Below the pieces are notes generated by a model that made no database searches, had not been told where the DNA came from, and saw only the letters and a program-made list of their open reading frames with translations. From JAPPFW01 sp965200835 (lineage in GTDB: Bacteria; Actinomycetota; Acidimicrobiia; Spongiisociales; Spongiisociaceae), in the NCBI GenBank assembly GCA_965200835.1, contig OZ241390.1:930001-994000 (forward strand): a stretch of 64,000 nt of DNA, written 5' to 3'. Both the position numbers and the translations under genes were made by a program. Positions 43,170-52,077 of this stretch are shown here, one piece after another; the stretch's first letter is position 1, and every line of letters begins with the position of its first letter.

Positions 43170-44231
43170 ATGCGTCGAGTTCCGAACACTTCCGCCGCCG
43201 GAGCCGAGCTAGTGCCTCTCTTTCGGGACCACTTGAAGCTGTGCAATGTGAAGCCGGGCGAGACGGTGCTCGGATTCACCGACACCATGAGTAACGACGC
43301 GTACGTGACCGCGCTGGCCGGAGCGGCCCGGGTGCTGGGCGCAAACTTCTTCCAGATCGTGGTACCTGCCGACGAGGAGTGGATGAAGTCACAGGCCATC
43401 ATCGATGCCTGGAAGGGATCAGATCTGGTGGTGGGAATGGTGACCACCCCATGGATTTATAGCGATGCACACAACGCTGCCCTCGACGCTGGTGCACGTA
43501 CCCTGATGATCGAAGAGCCCGAGGACATGCTTCGCCGCATGTTCCCCATCCCCGAGATCCGCCACCGGGCAGAGGTCAGCCGCGCCCTCATGCGGGAGGG
43601 AACCACTCTGCGCCTCCAGTCGGATGCCGGTACCGACCTCACCCTAAGCTATGAGGGTCGGCCGATCACTATCCAGTACGGCTATTCGGACACACCGGGC
43701 CGTTGGGACCACTGGCCGTCGGGACAGGTGGTGGTAGCACCTTTGGAGTCCTCGGCTGAGGGAACTCTGGTCCTGGATGAAGGTGACTGCCTGCTCAATC
43801 TCGGTCGCTACGTGATGTCTCCTATTCTTATGGAACTCCGGGAGGGCGCCATCGTGTCGCTTGAAGGGGCCGCCGATGCCCGGCTAATGCGTGACTTCTT
43901 CGATTTGCCCAGGGACAAACGCTCGTACGGCGTTTCCCACGTCGGGTGGGGATACGAGCACCGGGCCAACTGGAACGCCCTCGGCCTGCGCTTCTGGGAA
44001 AGCGGCGGAGTGATGGATACGGAGAGCTACTACGGCAATATGCTGATTGCCTTCGGGGCCAATTTCATGAGGGGACTCGACGGAGAGAATCGGGTTCCGT
44101 TCCATTTCGACATCCCGACCCGTAACCACTCCATCTGGGTCGACGACCGCCAGATCATCAACAGAGGAAGCTTCGTCATCCCTGAGCTGGCGCTCGACTA
44201 TCACCCAGACGGCAACCATCAACCGGCCTAG
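43170..44231 (+). CDS. 2,5-dihydroxypyridine 5,6-dioxygenase-like protein (NicX family)
   Basis: The 353-residue protein matches NicX, an Fe(II) dioxygenase of the M29-like fold that opens the ring of 2,5-dihydroxypyridine to N-formylmaleamate. Shared stretches are GYSDTPGRWDHWPSG (171-185), SSAEGTLVLDEGD and SHVGWG. Candidate iron ligands H257, H312 and D314 (HFDIP) have the NicX spacing. The ATG follows AAGGAG. The neighbouring alpha/beta hydrolase and amidase would fit the next two steps. An aminopeptidase T-type activity is the less likely alternative. Confidence 0.75.
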   Translation: MRRVPNTSAAGAELVPLFRDHLKLCNVKPGETVLGFTDTMSNDAYVTALAGAARVLGANFFQIVVPADEEWMKSQAIIDAWKGSDLVVGMVTTPWIYSDAHNAALDAGARTLMIEEPEDMLRRMFPIPEIRHRAEVSRALMREGTTLRLQSDAGTDLTLSYEGRPITIQYGYSDTPGRWDHWPSGQVVVAPLESSAEGTLVLDEGDCLLNLGRYVMSPILMELREGAIVSLEGAADARLMRDFFDLPRDKRSYGVSHVGWGYEHRANWNALGLRFWESGGVMDTESYYGNMLIAFGANFMRGLDGENRVPFHFDIPTRNHSIWVDDRQIINRGSFVIPELALDYHPDGNHQPA

Positions 44232-44309
44232 TGATCCTCATCACCGAACCGCCGCCGCAGCCGAAGCGAGCCAGCCCGGAAATGGATACAGCTGCCCGGA
44301 CACCCGTTC

Positions 44310-45110
44310 CTAGTGTCTTGCCAACCAGTCGAGCGTCACCCGGTTGAAAGTCCCCGGATCCTGCATGCCGAACAGGTGCGATCCGCCAGGGAACACCACC
44401 AGCTCGGCATCGCGAATACCGTCCGCCAATTCACGGCTGAAGTACGGCGGTAGGCACATGTCGAGTTCACCGACGGTAACCAGCGTGGGAGCTTTGACCA
44501 GCGACAGCCGGTCCGCTTCGTCATGGGTTAGGTTGGCGTCGATTTGCCCTGCTAGTCCCGCGATGGGAGACGAGTTAGCCTTCATCCGTTCCAGGATCTC
44601 GAGAGCGAAGTCGTAGTGCTCGGTCAGGAAGTCGGGCGGGAACAGATAGAGTAGGGCTGCCTCGTAATAGAAATCGAGGCCCCCCTCCTCCAGAAAACGC
44701 TTGAGCAACGACAGGTACATCCTGGCGTAGCCGTGGGTCCTGGCCCAGCTTCCATGGAGCTGCAAGGTATGCACCCGATCGGGCCGGTCGATGGCGATCC
44801 TCAGCGCGATCGCACCCCCCAGAGACATGCCCGACAGATGGCAGGCATCTACTTCGAGGTAGTCCAGCAGGGCTATCGTGTCTCCAGCCATCATGGGAAC
44901 GCTGTAGGGGCCGGGCGGGGCAGCACTCCTACCTGACCCGCGATTGTCGAAGATCAGGCAGCGGTATTGATCCTGGTACTCCTCCACCTGGGGAAGCCAT
45001 CGGGAACCATCGGCTCCGGTACCGCGGACGAACACCACCGGAGGGCCATCGGCGCTGCCATGCCACTCGTAGTAGAGCTCCAAGCCCGTGCTCAACTGCG
45101 CTATCGGCAT
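44310..45110 (-). CDS. Alpha/beta hydrolase, possibly an N-formylmaleamate deformylase-like enzyme
   Basis: The 266-residue hydrolase has an oxyanion and Ser nucleophile at about residue 96 (SGMSLGGA), an Asp in TVGELDMCLPP and a His in FPGGSHLFGM. In nicotinate catabolism the product of NicX is hydrolysed by NicD, an alpha/beta hydrolase; proximity to the NicX-like gene makes that role attractive but sequence alone does not prove it. Other ester or enol-lactone hydrolases of the fold remain possible. Confidence 0.75.
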   Translation of the reverse strand: MPIAQLSTGLELYYEWHGSADGPPVVFVRGTGADGSRWLPQVEEYQDQYRCLIFDNRGSGRSAAPPGPYSVPMMAGDTIALLDYLEVDACHLSGMSLGGAIALRIAIDRPDRVHTLQLHGSWARTHGYARMYLSLLKRFLEEGGLDFYYEAALLYLFPPDFLTEHYDFALEILERMKANSSPIAGLAGQIDANLTHDEADRLSLVKAPTLVTVGELDMCLPPYFSRELADGIRDAELVVFPGGSHLFGMQDPGTFNRVTLDWLARH

Positions 45111-45207
45111 GGATGGCCCTGATAGCGATCACGATCATAGGTATATTCGATCAATGCATCCATGTCGATCATTAGATCCCTTCTACCACTACAACTAACC
45201 CTTTACC

Positions 45208-46623
45208 CTACAACACGGCCAGGGGAGGCCAACCAGGGTCAGGAAGGGTAGAGGCGATACCGGCCGCTACATCCATGACTACCTGCTCGGACCGGCTCGG
45301 GCCGGTTATCTGCAGTCCCACCGGAAGGCTGTCGGCGTCCAAGCCGTTGGGGACCGAACAGACCGGCAGTCCGAACAGGTCCTGGGTGACCGTGTAGTCC
45401 ATGACTACATCCCGGAAGGGCGCCTCGCCGTCGCCGTCGAACGAAACGTCAGGTAACTCGGTGGTGGAGGGTCCGCCGGCCGTGATCGGTTGTATCAACA
45501 CGTCCACCTCGTCGAAAAGTCGCTCGAACCGGTGTCGGAGCACGCGCCGGCTCTCCTGAGCCGACAGGTAGTCCGCCAAAGTGACCTCGGATGCCTGCTG
45601 CAGCCGTCCCCGCACGTCGGCGCCGTACTCGGATGCTCGATCGGGGTAGGTCCCCAGAACGGTCGAGTGAACATGGTGAGCCTCGGCCATCTGGATCGTC
45701 CCGAAACTGGGCCTGATCTCCTCCGCTGAGCCAAAGGGAACCTCCACCAAGAGGGCACCGGCCGCGGTGGCTGCCTCCAGGGCCTCCTCGAACCGGGCTC
45801 GGTGGTCATCACGCAGCGCCCGTAGATCGAGATCGGGGACAAACCCCACCTTGACACCATCCACCGAAGGCCTGGCCGATCCGGAAGGTGGGTCGGCGGA
45901 GAGGGTACTGGGATCCGAGGGGTCGAAGCCCGCCATGGCTGCCAGGCCGATCGCCAAATCGGGGATGGTCCTAGCCAGTGGTCCCGGATGATCCAGACTA
46001 GGGGCCAACGAAACCGCTCCGCGCTTGCTCACCCGTCCGTAGGTCGGTTTCAGCCCCGAGATCCCGCAGAAGCAGGCCGGAATGCGGATGGAACCCCCGG
46101 TATCGCTCCCGAGAGCCAGCGGCACCAGGCCGAGCGCCACCGCCACGGCCGATCCTCCACTCGATCCTCCCGGAACCCTGCCGGTATTCCACGGGTTCAG
46201 GGTGCTTCCGAGCTCAGCATGCTGGGTAGTGATCCCCCAGCCGAACTCATGGGAGCGGGTGATACCAACCACTATGGCTCCGGCTGCCCGCCAGCGGGCG
46301 ACCGCCGCCGCGTCTGACGGCGCGATCCGGTCCAGCAGGACCTGGGATCCATAACATCCCACTGTGCCCTCGACGTCGAAGAGCTCCTTGATGCCGACCG
46401 GAACCCCGTGCAGAGGACCTGCCCACTCCCCCCTGGCAAGTTGGTCGCTCCGGCGGGCTGCCTCACTCTTGGCACGCTCGTAGAACACCTCCCGGAAGGC
46501 CCCTATCGAAGGATCGAAGTGCTCGATCCTTCGCAGCGATGACTCGACCGCCTCGGTGGGCGAGGCGGCTCCGCTCCGGTAAGCGGCAGTCAGGCGGCTG
46601 ACCGAGTGTTGCCAGAGCTTCAC
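45208..46623 (-). CDS. Amidase-signature family amidase
   Basis: This 471-residue amidase hydrolyses a C-N amide bond. The Ser-cisSer-Lys triad is visible: K79 (GIKELFDV), S154 (GGSSGGSA) and S178 (SDTGGSIRIPA). The GTG start is 2 bp after the cupin gene's stop. In the catabolic context it could cleave a maleamate-like or formyl amide, but the known maleamate amidase NicF belongs to a different family, so this would be an analogous enzyme. Confidence 0.87.
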   Translation of the reverse strand: MKLWQHSVSRLTAAYRSGAASPTEAVESSLRRIEHFDPSIGAFREVFYERAKSEAARRSDQLARGEWAGPLHGVPVGIKELFDVEGTVGCYGSQVLLDRIAPSDAAAVARWRAAGAIVVGITRSHEFGWGITTQHAELGSTLNPWNTGRVPGGSSGGSAVAVALGLVPLALGSDTGGSIRIPACFCGISGLKPTYGRVSKRGAVSLAPSLDHPGPLARTIPDLAIGLAAMAGFDPSDPSTLSADPPSGSARPSVDGVKVGFVPDLDLRALRDDHRARFEEALEAATAAGALLVEVPFGSAEEIRPSFGTIQMAEAHHVHSTVLGTYPDRASEYGADVRGRLQQASEVTLADYLSAQESRRVLRHRFERLFDEVDVLIQPITAGGPSTTELPDVSFDGDGEAPFRDVVMDYTVTQDLFGLPVCSVPNGLDADSLPVGLQITGPSRSEQVVMDVAAGIASTLPDPGWPPLAVL

Positions 46624-46625
46624 GA

Positions 46626-47021
46626 TCAGGGGGCGTCGGCCGGAACGTAGCCTGCCTCTTCGAGGCTGGCCGCCCCACCCAGAACCCAGTAGATCACCAG
46701 GTCCTCATCATCGACCGACTCCGCGCCGTGCACGACGTTCCGGGGGATGAAGATGATGTCGCCGGGACCGATGTCGTACCACCGGTCACCCACCAGATGG
46801 CGTCCCCGTCCGGACTGGACGATGACCACTTCTTCCGCGTCGGGATGGAAATGGACCTCATGGGTCCCGCCCTGCGCGGGGTAGACCGTCTGCCCGACTC
46901 CAGTAAGCTCCGCTCCGTTCCGTTCCCCGCTCACCAGCCAGCGCACGTCGAGATGGCTGAAGGCGGTTCCCGAGAGGTCGTACGGGGGTGTGGTGTCAGC
47001 TCGAACGATATATTCCGGCAT
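46626..47021 (-). CDS. Cupin-domain protein 1
   Basis: The 131-residue single cupin has motif 1 HEVHFHPDAEEVVIVQSG and motif 2 GDIIFIPRNVVHG, with the usual His and Glu metal ligands. It lies just upstream of the amidase on the same strand. Cupins bind metals and may be dioxygenases, isomerases or ligand sensors; the reaction is unknown. Confidence 0.83.
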   Translation of the reverse strand: MPEYIVRADTTPPYDLSGTAFSHLDVRWLVSGERNGAELTGVGQTVYPAQGGTHEVHFHPDAEEVVIVQSGRGRHLVGDRWYDIGPGDIIFIPRNVVHGAESVDDEDLVIYWVLGGAASLEEAGYVPADAP

Positions 47022-47145
47022 TCGGACCTCCTTCGACAGCTATAGATACACTCTAGGAGAGTGCTGAGCAGTCCATCAGCGACCCGCCGCCCATGATCGC
47101 CATTGCCGGAGGGTCGAGAGAACGGGTCGTCGGGGGTCCGGGCCG

Positions 47146-48054
47146 ATGGACGGCCGATCGTCTTGGTTCGGTATCCTCGAAACAACCGTGGACAGCGAGC
47201 GAGCGATGGCAATGACCCAGAATCGACCGGTTCTCGACTCCGATGGACCGGGTTCCAACGCTGCGGAGCAATCGGTCGCTCTCGAGGTACGTGCTCTCTC
47301 GAAGTCGTTCGGGGCGGTACGCGCCGCCCGACAGGTGAGCTTCGAAGTCCGGCGCGGCGAGGTGCTCGGCCTGCTCGGTGACAACGGCGCCGGCAAGACC
47401 ACGGTCGTCAACTGCATCTCGGGCGGGCTCACCCCCGATTCGGGAGACATCCTCATCGACGGTTCCCTCGTATCCATCGAGAGCCCTCAGGCGGCGCACC
47501 ACCTAGGCGTGGAAACGGTCCACCAGGACCTGTCGTTGGTGGACACGCTGGATGTCGCTACCAATCTCTTCCTCAACCGGGAGCACATCTTCCGATGGGG
47601 GGTGTTCGGTTGGCTGGGATGGTTGGACCGCCGCCGTATGTACGCCGAGTCCCGCCAGATACTCGACCGGCTGAACATCGACCTACCGTCGGTACGCCAA
47701 CCCGTGGACAAGCTGTCGGGTGGCCAGCGCCAGGCAGTAGCCGTCGGCCGGGCCGTTGCGTGGGGAAACCACATCGTGGTTCTGGATGAACCCACCGCCG
47801 CTCTAGGAGTCGAACAGACCCGCCTGGTGCTGGACCTGATCGAGCGCCTCAAGCAGCAAGGGGTGGCGGTCCTGCTGGTCAGCCACAACATGCACGATGT
47901 GGTCAAGGTCTGTGATCGGGTGGTGGTGCTCCGCCATGGAATGAAGGTGGGCGAGATCCCGATCACCAGAGAAGTCACTCCTCGCCACCTCGTCGACATG
48001 ATCACCGGTGTGGCCCTTGGGGATCTCGATGCCGCCCGCCACACCGACACATAG
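47146..48054 (+). CDS. Sugar-type ABC transporter ATP-binding protein (single ATPase domain)
   Basis: This ATPase has one nucleotide-binding domain: Walker A LLGDNGAGKTTVV, signature LSGGQRQAVAVGRAV and Walker B IVVLDEPTAALG. It lacks the second ATPase half of RbsA/MglA, a layout known in many three-gene RbsABC-type systems. Its permease and binding protein are 4-7 kb away on the other strand, separated by catabolic genes. Starts at 47146 and 47206 are both possible; neither has a strong ribosome site. It probably serves the importer of the region's substrate. Confidence 0.85.
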   Translation: MDGRSSWFGILETTVDSERAMAMTQNRPVLDSDGPGSNAAEQSVALEVRALSKSFGAVRAARQVSFEVRRGEVLGLLGDNGAGKTTVVNCISGGLTPDSGDILIDGSLVSIESPQAAHHLGVETVHQDLSLVDTLDVATNLFLNREHIFRWGVFGWLGWLDRRRMYAESRQILDRLNIDLPSVRQPVDKLSGGQRQAVAVGRAVAWGNHIVVLDEPTAALGVEQTRLVLDLIERLKQQGVAVLLVSHNMHDVVKVCDRVVVLRHGMKVGEIPITREVTPRHLVDMITGVALGDLDAARHTDT

Positions 48055-48105
48055 GAACGAACGGCATACAAACTGGACAGAAGCGGCATATAGGAAGGAT
48101 CCACC

Positions 48106-48954
48106 GTGGCAACGATGTTGATGGGCTATGACACGGAATACCACGCCATTGGTGAGAACCTGGCGCGAGGTGGTGGAGAGAGCTTCTACAGCTCCCTGCC
48201 CGATGACGCCACCGAAGCCGGGCTAGAGATAATCACGGCCAATCACGAAGCCTGCGGAGTTACGGGCACGCTGTTCGTATGCGGTCGGACCTTGCTCCAC
48301 GCGCTGCCCGCGCTCAAGAAGGCTGCCCGCAATCCGCTACTCGACATCCAGCAGCACACCTACAGCCACATCCTGTTCAAGGACGACACCTGGCGGGGAG
48401 GGCTCTTCCCGCAAGCCCCGGCCGAAGCCCTCTATCACGAACTCGGGGCTACCTCGGCACTGCTGAAGGAGCACTTGGACGTGGATTGCACGGGGCTGCG
48501 GACGCCCCACGGCTATTACCTGGGTCTTTCCGACCGTCCCGACCGGCTCCGGATGCTGGCGGAGGTCGGTATCGAGTATGTGAGTTCATGGGGCCGGAAC
48601 TCGGATCACGACAACCCGACACCACTCGACATCCAGCCCTTCTGGTACAGCGAGCAGGGATTCCCCGACATCCTGGAGCTGCCGTTCCAGCACTGGTTGG
48701 ACGGTTTCTGGTTCGAAGAATACGGGATCGACCGGGGCGCTGACTTCCTCGAGATCCTGAAAGAGGGCGTGGATGAGATCGTCGAGAAGGACCTCGTATA
48801 TGGTGCCTGTTTTCATGAGTGGGCCATGATCCGCTATGACGAGGCAGGGACCGGCTGGGCACGCGGAGTGATAGAGTACGCGCTCGAGCGCGGTGTCGAA
48901 GTCATGTCCTACACCGACTACTACAACCAGCAGCTGCAACAGCGAGGATCGTGA
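48106..48954 (+). CDS. NodB-like polysaccharide deacetylase-family protein
   Basis: The 282-residue protein has the NodB fold with the metal-site Asp in GYDTE, a His pair in QQHTYSH and a later TPHGYY motif. It has no signal peptide, so it is cytosolic and probably acts on a small amide (as PuuE allantoinase does) rather than on peptidoglycan. The GTG start is behind AGGAAGGA and follows the ATPase gene by 51 bp. Part of a co-directional run with the PhyH and amidohydrolase genes. Confidence 0.82.
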   Translation: MATMLMGYDTEYHAIGENLARGGGESFYSSLPDDATEAGLEIITANHEACGVTGTLFVCGRTLLHALPALKKAARNPLLDIQQHTYSHILFKDDTWRGGLFPQAPAEALYHELGATSALLKEHLDVDCTGLRTPHGYYLGLSDRPDRLRMLAEVGIEYVSSWGRNSDHDNPTPLDIQPFWYSEQGFPDILELPFQHWLDGFWFEEYGIDRGADFLEILKEGVDEIVEKDLVYGACFHEWAMIRYDEAGTGWARGVIEYALERGVEVMSYTDYYNQQLQQRGS

Positions 48955-48965
48955 GGGCTTAGGAT

Positions 48966-49319
48966 ATGAACCGCGGCCGGATGCCGCTTGTGATCATGAT
49001 CCTGCTGCTGGCCGCATCCTGCTATTTGCCACGCGCTGAGGTCGACCGCGACGTCAAGACATTCATCTTGGCCAGCGTATCTCAATGTTCCTCGGAATCA
49101 GTTAGCGGGATGTTGCGTAACGACTCCGACGTGGTGGTGCGGGTGGAGCTAATGGCGATGTGGCTGGACCTCGCCAGCGAGGTGTATCACGAGGCGAAGT
49201 TGACCGTACCACGAGTCGAAGCCGGCGGAGAGCAGCCCTGGACAGTCGAATCCGGTGCCGAAGTGGCTCCACCGCTGCTATGCACCGTGGAGACTTCCTC
49301 GGTAGACGTGGTCGAGTAA
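48966..49319 (+). CDS. Small lipoprotein with an FxLYD-like domain
   Basis: The 117-residue protein has a signal ending in a lipobox (LLAASC, Cys near 19) and a mature part with a strand pattern of small Ig-like/FxLYD envelope domains: GMLRNDSDVVVRVELMAMWLD, then EPWTVESG-like. It is 11 bp after the deacetylase gene. Function unknown. Confidence 0.6.
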   Translation: MNRGRMPLVIMILLLAASCYLPRAEVDRDVKTFILASVSQCSSESVSGMLRNDSDVVVRVELMAMWLDLASEVYHEAKLTVPRVEAGGEQPWTVESGAEVAPPLLCTVETSSVDVVE

Positions 49320-49418
49320 GCATGACGTCGAGCGACCATGGCAAAAGGCCGCGATGGCAACCAACCGACATGACTAGCGAGCATTGGCAAGTCGAGCAGG
49401 GGAAGAGGGAGGTCGAGC

Positions 49419-50288
49419 ATGCAAACGGTGACGGATGAGGTTCGGACGAGCGCGCTGAGCGCCGACGAACTCCTTGAGTTCCACCACAAGGGATTCTTAC
49501 GGCCAGGCCGGGTCTTCACCTCCGAACAGGTGGAAATGCTACGGGGCGTCGTCGAACGGGCTCGCAACCGCCAGAGAGGGAGAGGCGAGGAATATGACCT
49601 GCTCGACCCCGCTCTCTGGCCCGAGGACAGCGTACTCCCACCCGAGCCCGGCAAATCGGTGGGGTTCCTGTTCAACATCTGGACATGGGACAGGGACATC
49701 CACCTGGTCTCCTTCAACTCGATCCTGGCCGGCTGGGCAGCACAGTTGATGGGATCACGGGAGGTCCGGATACTCGAGGACAACGCCCTGTTCAAGGACC
49801 CCGGGAAGGGCGGCAGCCTCAAGTGGCACCAGGATTACCCCTACTGGCCCCTCGCCCAACCGAACGCGGTAACCGCCTGGGTAGCCCTCGACGACGTGAC
49901 GGCCGAGAACGGAGCCATGCAGATGGTGCCGGGAAGCCACGTGATGGGCGAGACGCTGCCCGCCGCCTTCGGAACGGGATCGACCTACCTGCACGAACTC
50001 CGGCCGCCCACCGTCAGGCCGATCTCCGATCCGGTCGAGGTAGATCTCCCGGTCGAGACCATCGACGTACCGGCCGGTTCGGTGTCCATGCATCACTGCC
50101 TGACCTGGCACGCCTCGCTACCGAACTTATCGGTCACTCCCCGACGGGCGATCGTGGTGCGCTTCGTAGCCGATGGCACCAGGTGGTTCGGGAGCAAGCG
50201 CTACGAGTTCAACTACTCGGACGCCGAGGTAGGGATCGATATCGGCGACCCGATCGGCGGCCAGTACTTCCCGCTCGTCCCGTTCTGA
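49419..50288 (+). CDS. Phytanoyl-CoA dioxygenase (PhyH) family protein
   Basis: The 289-residue Fe(II)/2-oxoglutarate-type dioxygenase has the H-x-D metal pair at H137/D139 (WHQDYPYWP), and a distal His with an Arg for 2-oxoglutarate (WHASLPNLSVTPRRA). It has no signal peptide. PhyH members hydroxylate or demethylate varied small molecules, so the substrate is not known. The ATG is behind GGGAGG. Confidence 0.87.
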   Translation: MQTVTDEVRTSALSADELLEFHHKGFLRPGRVFTSEQVEMLRGVVERARNRQRGRGEEYDLLDPALWPEDSVLPPEPGKSVGFLFNIWTWDRDIHLVSFNSILAGWAAQLMGSREVRILEDNALFKDPGKGGSLKWHQDYPYWPLAQPNAVTAWVALDDVTAENGAMQMVPGSHVMGETLPAAFGTGSTYLHELRPPTVRPISDPVEVDLPVETIDVPAGSVSMHHCLTWHASLPNLSVTPRRAIVVRFVADGTRWFGSKRYEFNYSDAEVGIDIGDPIGGQYFPLVPF

Positions 50289-50307
50289 GAGCCGCGAGAG
50301 GAGACGG

Positions 50308-51684
50308 ATGATGATCAGATACCGGTTCAACGGAGGCCGGATACTGCCGTGCGAGGACGAGACGGTCATCGAGCGCGGCTGCGTGGTCGTGGAGGGCGAC
50401 CGGATCGCCTGGGTGGGAAACTCCGCCGAGGTACCCCCCGAGTTCCTGAAGAACGGATACCAGGAAGTCGATACCACCGGAACCACGGTCATGCCGGGTC
50501 TGGTGGACGGGCACATGCACATCAGTTTCGGGGAAGCTAATTCGGAGGAGGAGCTTTCGATCTACACCCCGGCCGAGTATCGGGCGATCCGTGCATCGGT
50601 CGACGCCGAGAAGGCACTACTGGCAGGGGTTACCTCCAGCTGCGACCCCGGTGGGCCTTATGCTGTGGCGATCGCGGTGCGGGATGCCATCGAAGCGAAT
50701 CTCGTCCAGGGACCGCGGATGGCCTGCGCCGGAAAGCAGATCACTACCCAGCAGGGGATCTCGGATGGATTTCCCAGCTGGATCGGAGTGCCCGAGTCGT
50801 CGTTCGGGGCACTGGTCCGCAATCGGGATGAGCTGCTCCAGGAGATCCGCAACGAGGTGAAGGATGGTGTGAACGTCATCAAGATCGCCGGATCCGGGAG
50901 CTCGTCCGACGAGTACGCCTCCTTCCGGCTGGAAGAACTCGAGCTGGCGGTCGACGAGGCACACCGGCTGGAACGACCGGTCACGATCCATGCCCGATCC
51001 CGCCAATCGGTCGAATATGCGGCACGGGCCGGGGTCGACTGGATCATGCATGCCTCGTACATGGACGAACCGACCCTCGAAATGGTCCTGGAGAAGGACA
51101 TTCCCCTGCTGCCCGCCATGACGTTGCTGGTCAATACCCTGGAGGCCAACCGAGCCGACCTCTCCCCCGTCCTGCGAGACCGGTTCAAGCGCGAGCTCGA
51201 CGCGGCGGCCGCCATCCTCAGCAAGGCGCACCAGGATGGTGCCACCCTGGTCGGCGGCTCGGAGTCGGGATTCGCGATGACCCCGTACGGGGAGTGGCAC
51301 GCCCGGGAGATGGAGCTCTTCGTCGACGTGCTCGGTATGTCCCACTTCGAAGCCCTGCTGGCGATGACCCGCAACAGCGCAATCACCCTGCCCCAGCATG
51401 CCGACTCCATCGGAACGCTGACAGCGGGCAAATATGCCGATCTGCTGGTGGTCGAAGGCAACCCGGACCAGGATGTCGCCATCCTCCAGGACCGGACGAG
51501 AATCCGCACCATCATCAAGGCAGGGCGGCCGGTCTCGCCATGGCGACCCGCCTCGGAACCGAGGATGCAGCATGCGTTCGAGAAGACGCACGTCTTTACT
51601 CCCATGGTCTACCGGTTCGAGGAGCGGGCCGGAATGGCGGACTCGTATGCGGCGCTGATCTCGTCAGGAAGCCATGCTGGTTGA
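50308..51684 (+). CDS. Metal-dependent amidohydrolase family protein
   Basis: The 458-residue cyclic hydrolase (imidazolonepropionase/prolidase-like) has the metal motif GHMHISF (H69, H71), a Lys-containing stretch NVIKIAGSG, the His of TIHARS and of IMHASYMD. It usually hydrolyses cyclic amides, hydantoins or deaminates bases. ATG at 50308 behind GAGGAG. It sits 20 bp after the PhyH gene. Confidence 0.87.
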   Translation: MMIRYRFNGGRILPCEDETVIERGCVVVEGDRIAWVGNSAEVPPEFLKNGYQEVDTTGTTVMPGLVDGHMHISFGEANSEEELSIYTPAEYRAIRASVDAEKALLAGVTSSCDPGGPYAVAIAVRDAIEANLVQGPRMACAGKQITTQQGISDGFPSWIGVPESSFGALVRNRDELLQEIRNEVKDGVNVIKIAGSGSSSDEYASFRLEELELAVDEAHRLERPVTIHARSRQSVEYAARAGVDWIMHASYMDEPTLEMVLEKDIPLLPAMTLLVNTLEANRADLSPVLRDRFKRELDAAAAILSKAHQDGATLVGGSESGFAMTPYGEWHAREMELFVDVLGMSHFEALLAMTRNSAITLPQHADSIGTLTAGKYADLLVVEGNPDQDVAILQDRTRIRTIIKAGRPVSPWRPASEPRMQHAFEKTHVFTPMVYRFEERAGMADSYAALISSGSHAG

Positions 51685-51732
51685 GGGCACCGATCCGGGA
51701 CCTCTAGCGAGACCGAGAGGAGTGAGTGTCCC

Positions 51733-52077
51733 ATGAGCAACGGTTTCCCCGACTTCATCAAGTCACTACCCGTACCCGACAGCCCGGTCGACATGCGGGC
51801 TCATATTGTTCCGAACGAGTATTGCATGCCCATGTTCTACGAGATCGACCACGACGTCGAATTACCCGAGCACGTGCACGGCGCCCAGTGGGGCGTAGTT
51901 CTCGAGGGCGAGATGGAGATGACGATCGGCGACGACACCCAGACTTACCGCCGGGGTGACACCTATACAGTTCCCGCCGGAGTTACCCATATCACCCGGA
52001 TCCGTGGCGGATACCGGGGAATCGATGTCTTTGCCGACCCAGACCGCTACCTACCCAAGGAGGACGCCACATCATGA
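51733..52077 (+). CDS. Cupin-domain protein 2
   Basis: The 114-residue single-domain cupin has LPEHVHGAQWGVVLEGEMEM and GDTYTVPAGVTHITRI, with the usual metal-ligand His residues. ATG at 51733 behind GAGGAG. It overlaps the next gene as ATGA. No reaction can be assigned; such cupins often handle ring-derived or oxygenated intermediates. Confidence 0.83.
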   Translation: MSNGFPDFIKSLPVPDSPVDMRAHIVPNEYCMPMFYEIDHDVELPEHVHGAQWGVVLEGEMEMTIGDDTQTYRRGDTYTVPAGVTHITRIRGGYRGIDVFADPDRYLPKEDATS

